Assembly (NCBI GenBank): GCA_944321895.1
Contig: CALUNA010000002.1
Location: 62,001 to 126,000, forward strand
Reading direction: 5' to 3'
Origin: an uncultured Bacteroidales bacterium
GTDB lineage: Bacteria; Bacteroidota; Bacteroidia; Bacteroidales; Paludibacteraceae
Length of the DNA stretch: 64,000 nt
The notes below the pieces were generated by a model. The model was not told where the DNA came from and did not search any database. It saw nothing but the letters and a program-made list of their open reading frames with translations. A program made the translations under genes and the position numbers. Positions 62,354 through 64,000 of this stretch are shown in pieces (positions within the stretch are counted from its first letter, which is position 1; every line of letters starts with the position of its first letter).

Positions 62354-62623
62354 TTAGATAATGGCGAGTACATCGCTTTGACGCATAATCAGATATTTTT
62401 CTCCATCGAGTTCGAGTTCTGTGCCTGCATATTTGCCGTAGAGCACGTGGTCACCCACTTTCAGGACCATTTCTTCGTCTTTTGTTCCGTTTCCTACTGC
62501 CAGAACTTCACCTTTCAATGGTTTTTCCTTTGCTGAATCGGGGATAATGATTCCACCGATTGTTTTTTCTTCTGCCGGTGCGGGTTTAATCAGCACACGG
62601 TCTGCTAATGGTTTTACATTCAT
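62354..62623 (-). CDS. groES: Co-chaperonin GroES (10 kDa)
   Basis: 89 residues. [19 protein letters not shown], then the mobile loop [12 protein letters not shown] that docks on GroEL, and the end segment [13 protein letters not shown]. No CIRCE-type inverted repeat was seen upstream. It may start from its own promoter or read on from the META-domain gene 26 nt upstream. Confidence 0.98.
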   Translation of the reverse strand: MNVKPLADRVLIKPAPAEEKTIGGIIIPDSAKEKPLKGEVLAVGNGTKDEEMVLKVGDHVLYGKYAGTELELDGEKYLIMRQSDVLAII

Positions 62624-62649
62624 GATTTTATGTTTTATTTGATTTGTAT

Positions 62650-63093
62650 TTATTGTTGTATTTTGCTTGCTTCAATCAACAGATTGCCGTTTTTGTCATA
62701 AAGGCGAAGCGTGCGTTTGTTGATGGAATATTTTGCCACTTTGTTGAAAGCGCCGAGAAAAGCATCTTCTATGTGCATGCTTTCGATGCAGAACATTTTT
62801 GTGGCACCTGCATTACTGAAATTGATGGTGCCTTTGGCAGGGACTTCAAACGTTGCAAAATAGCTGTTGCACCCTGTTTTACCGCTTACCCGTTTTTCAT
62901 TCCAATTGAAATTCAGAGTCGGGGCTTTTTCCACATTTTCGTTTGTGAAAGTCAGGGTGTCGTTAATGCTCGTTACGTTCCATGAACTGTTGAAGTCTTT
63001 GGCAATGGTTGCCATATTTTTTGTGCTGTTGCATGAACTGAAAATAAACATGCCTGCCATGCAAATAGTCGATAAGAATACACTTTTTTTCAT
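62650..63093 (-). CDS. META-domain (HslJ-like) lipoprotein
   Basis: 147 residues. The lipobox FIFSSC lipidates Cys21. The META domain has the features [23 protein letters not shown] and [17 protein letters not shown], as in HslJ, a heat-inducible outer-membrane protein of E. coli linked to novobiocin tolerance. Position just before groES fits a stress link; this is inference. Confidence 0.88.
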   Translation of the reverse strand: MKKSVFLSTICMAGMFIFSSCNSTKNMATIAKDFNSSWNVTSINDTLTFTNENVEKAPTLNFNWNEKRVSGKTGCNSYFATFEVPAKGTINFSNAGATKMFCIESMHIEDAFLGAFNKVAKYSINKRTLRLYDKNGNLLIEASKIQQ

Positions 63094-63180
63094 TGTGTTG
63101 TCGAATTATGTTTGCCGCGCCTTTTGCACAATGCGTGCCAAAGTGGAATTATGACAATATGGCAGAATGGCAGGATGATT

Positions 63181-64000
63181 TTATGATTCCAAAGTGCATA
63201 AATGCCCCAGTTTGTAGCAATCAAACAGGAACAGTGACGGTTTTTTGCTGCATAGTTGTTTTGTTATCAGTGGTTTGAGCAAACGGAATGTGGCACCTAA
63301 ACACCAACGGACAAAAGTAGGTAGATTTAGATATGTATTTAGTAATCTGGAAGTTGCGGGTAGTTCGGGGCGTTTTATTTCCCTGTATAACTTCAATAAA
63401 TTGGCATTGGCTGTTTCTGTTTTTTGCAGGAATATTCCATTTTCTTCCAATCCTTTGTGCATCAGTGGATTATTTATGTGAATTATGGGAATTTTTCTTT
63501 CAGTAAGGTAAATTCCGAACAATGTGTCTTCGTGTCCGTAACCATGTATGTCTTCATTGAAACGGACAAGGTTGAAGATTTTGTGCGGTATCATGAAATT
63601 GAAGGTGGTGAAGCACCCGTCATAATTCTGATTTCCTTCTCTTTTTAGTCCGTATGTAAGCCGTAAACTGTATGCCGGATTTGTTTCGTGTGGGTCATAA
63701 GCGGTTCCGCCGATAACTACCTGACTTTGAGTTTTGCAATATGACAGATAGGTGGAAATAAAGTCGGATTTACAGACGGCGGCATCGCAATCCATAAACA
63801 GCAGGAAATCATATCTGGCCATATCTGCCAATCGGTTGCGGATACGGGAACGCCCGATATTTTCAGTCAGTTCAATATATTGGCAGTGTGGCAAACTGTT
63901 TATGTCCCGGTTCGTTTCTTTGCAGGTTGCAGATGCATCGTCCATGACAATGATTTCATATTCAGTCAATGCTTTTTCCGCCTGTTTTTGCAGGTCCCTG
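63181..64000 (-). CDS. Family 2 glycosyltransferase, 5' end outside window
   Basis: At least 273 codons; the frame stays open to the window edge (RDLQKQAEKAL precedes YEIIVMDDASA), so the N-terminal strand is cut off and no internal start is needed. GT-A features are present: the nucleotide-binding Asp pair in VMDDASA, FLLFMDCDAAVC as the DxD-type metal site, and GHEDTLFGIYL in the acceptor region. The end (about the last 60 residues) is basic with an amphipathic stretch (FVRWCLGATFRLLKPLI), suggesting membrane contact. Probably adds sugar to a surface polysaccharide or glycolipid. Confidence 0.9.
   Translation of the reverse strand, partial: RDLQKQAEKALTEYEIIVMDDASATCKETNRDINSLPHCQYIELTENIGRSRIRNRLADMARYDFLLFMDCDAAVCKSDFISTYLSYCKTQSQVVIGGTAYDPHETNPAYSLRLTYGLKREGNQNYDGCFTTFNFMIPHKIFNLVRFNEDIHGYGHEDTLFGIYLTERKIPIIHINNPLMHKGLEENGIFLQKTETANANLLKLYREIKRPELPATSRLLNTYLNLPTFVRWCLGATFRLLKPLITKQLCSKKPSLFLFDCYKLGHLCTLES

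Overview
The window is a chromosomal segment of a Bacteroidota bacterium, most likely of the order Bacteroidales. The evidence is a SusC/SusD polysaccharide-utilization locus, the type IX secretion (T9SS) core genes porPKLMN, three proteins with T9SS-type C-terminal sorting domains, Bacteroidales-typical families (DUF6377, DUF4296, DUF4831, DUF3098, TamL) and repeated promoter -7 boxes of the Bacteroidetes form TAnnTTTG. No Shine-Dalgarno pattern is obvious. No insertion sequence, prophage or CRISPR array was seen. The genus cannot be fixed from the sequence alone.

Layout. 1-1,600: the end of a membrane-anchored HTH regulator, a decayed flavodoxin-like gene and a terminator. 1,603-18,686 (minus strand): a beta-1,3-glucan (laminarin-type) utilization locus reading susC, susD, a BIG2 surface lipoprotein, GH16, GH128+CBM6, GH16 with a T9SS tail, GH3 and a secreted FN3 protein. 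A large transmembrane sensor-regulator (Reg_prop/Y_Y_Y/LuxR-type HTH) lies upstream. 19,003-24,081: aroB with a split ThrE-type transporter, a low-molecular-weight phosphatase, initiator tRNA-fMet with its own promoter and terminator, a methyltransferase, a cobalamin adenosyltransferase and a DUF2795 protein. 24,128-29,953: T9SS porP-porK-porL-porM-porN, ended by a terminator. 30,020-33,708: ftsX, DUF3098, uppP, truB, queA, convergent with ung. 34,626-40,890: a 1,210-residue secreted PI-PLC-domain protein and a GH51-type arabinofuranosidase.

41,502-51,191: rnhB/tamL, an operon of three uncharacterised small proteins (one PH-like, two membrane), a TrmH-family methyltransferase, a lspA/DUF4296 cluster, a DksA/TraR-like protein, a methyltransferase and a Crp/Fnr regulator. 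51,226-64,000: a TPR protein with a TTG start, a metallophosphoesterase and beta-barrel protein, a MetH reduced to its pterin and cobalamin modules and translationally coupled to a GldF-like permease, a PagL-like lipid A deacylase, aroE/DUF4831, groESL with a META-domain lipoprotein, and a glycosyltransferase cut by the window edge.

How the parts fit together. The glucan locus uses two export routes: lipidated surface proteins (SusD, SGBP, GH16, GH128) and T9SS cargo (one GH16 and the FN3 protein). The T9SS core is encoded about 8 kb away, so secretion machinery and cargo can be read together. Two GC-rich hairpins without U-tracts lie between cistrons of the locus, and a palindrome covers the inferred susC start site. 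Both are candidates for control of the locus. I found no clearly novel defence or mobile system. The most unusual items are the minimal MetH coupled to GldF, the multidomain PI-PLC T9SS cargo, the uncharacterised three-gene operon and the regulatory palindrome/hairpins of the glucan locus.
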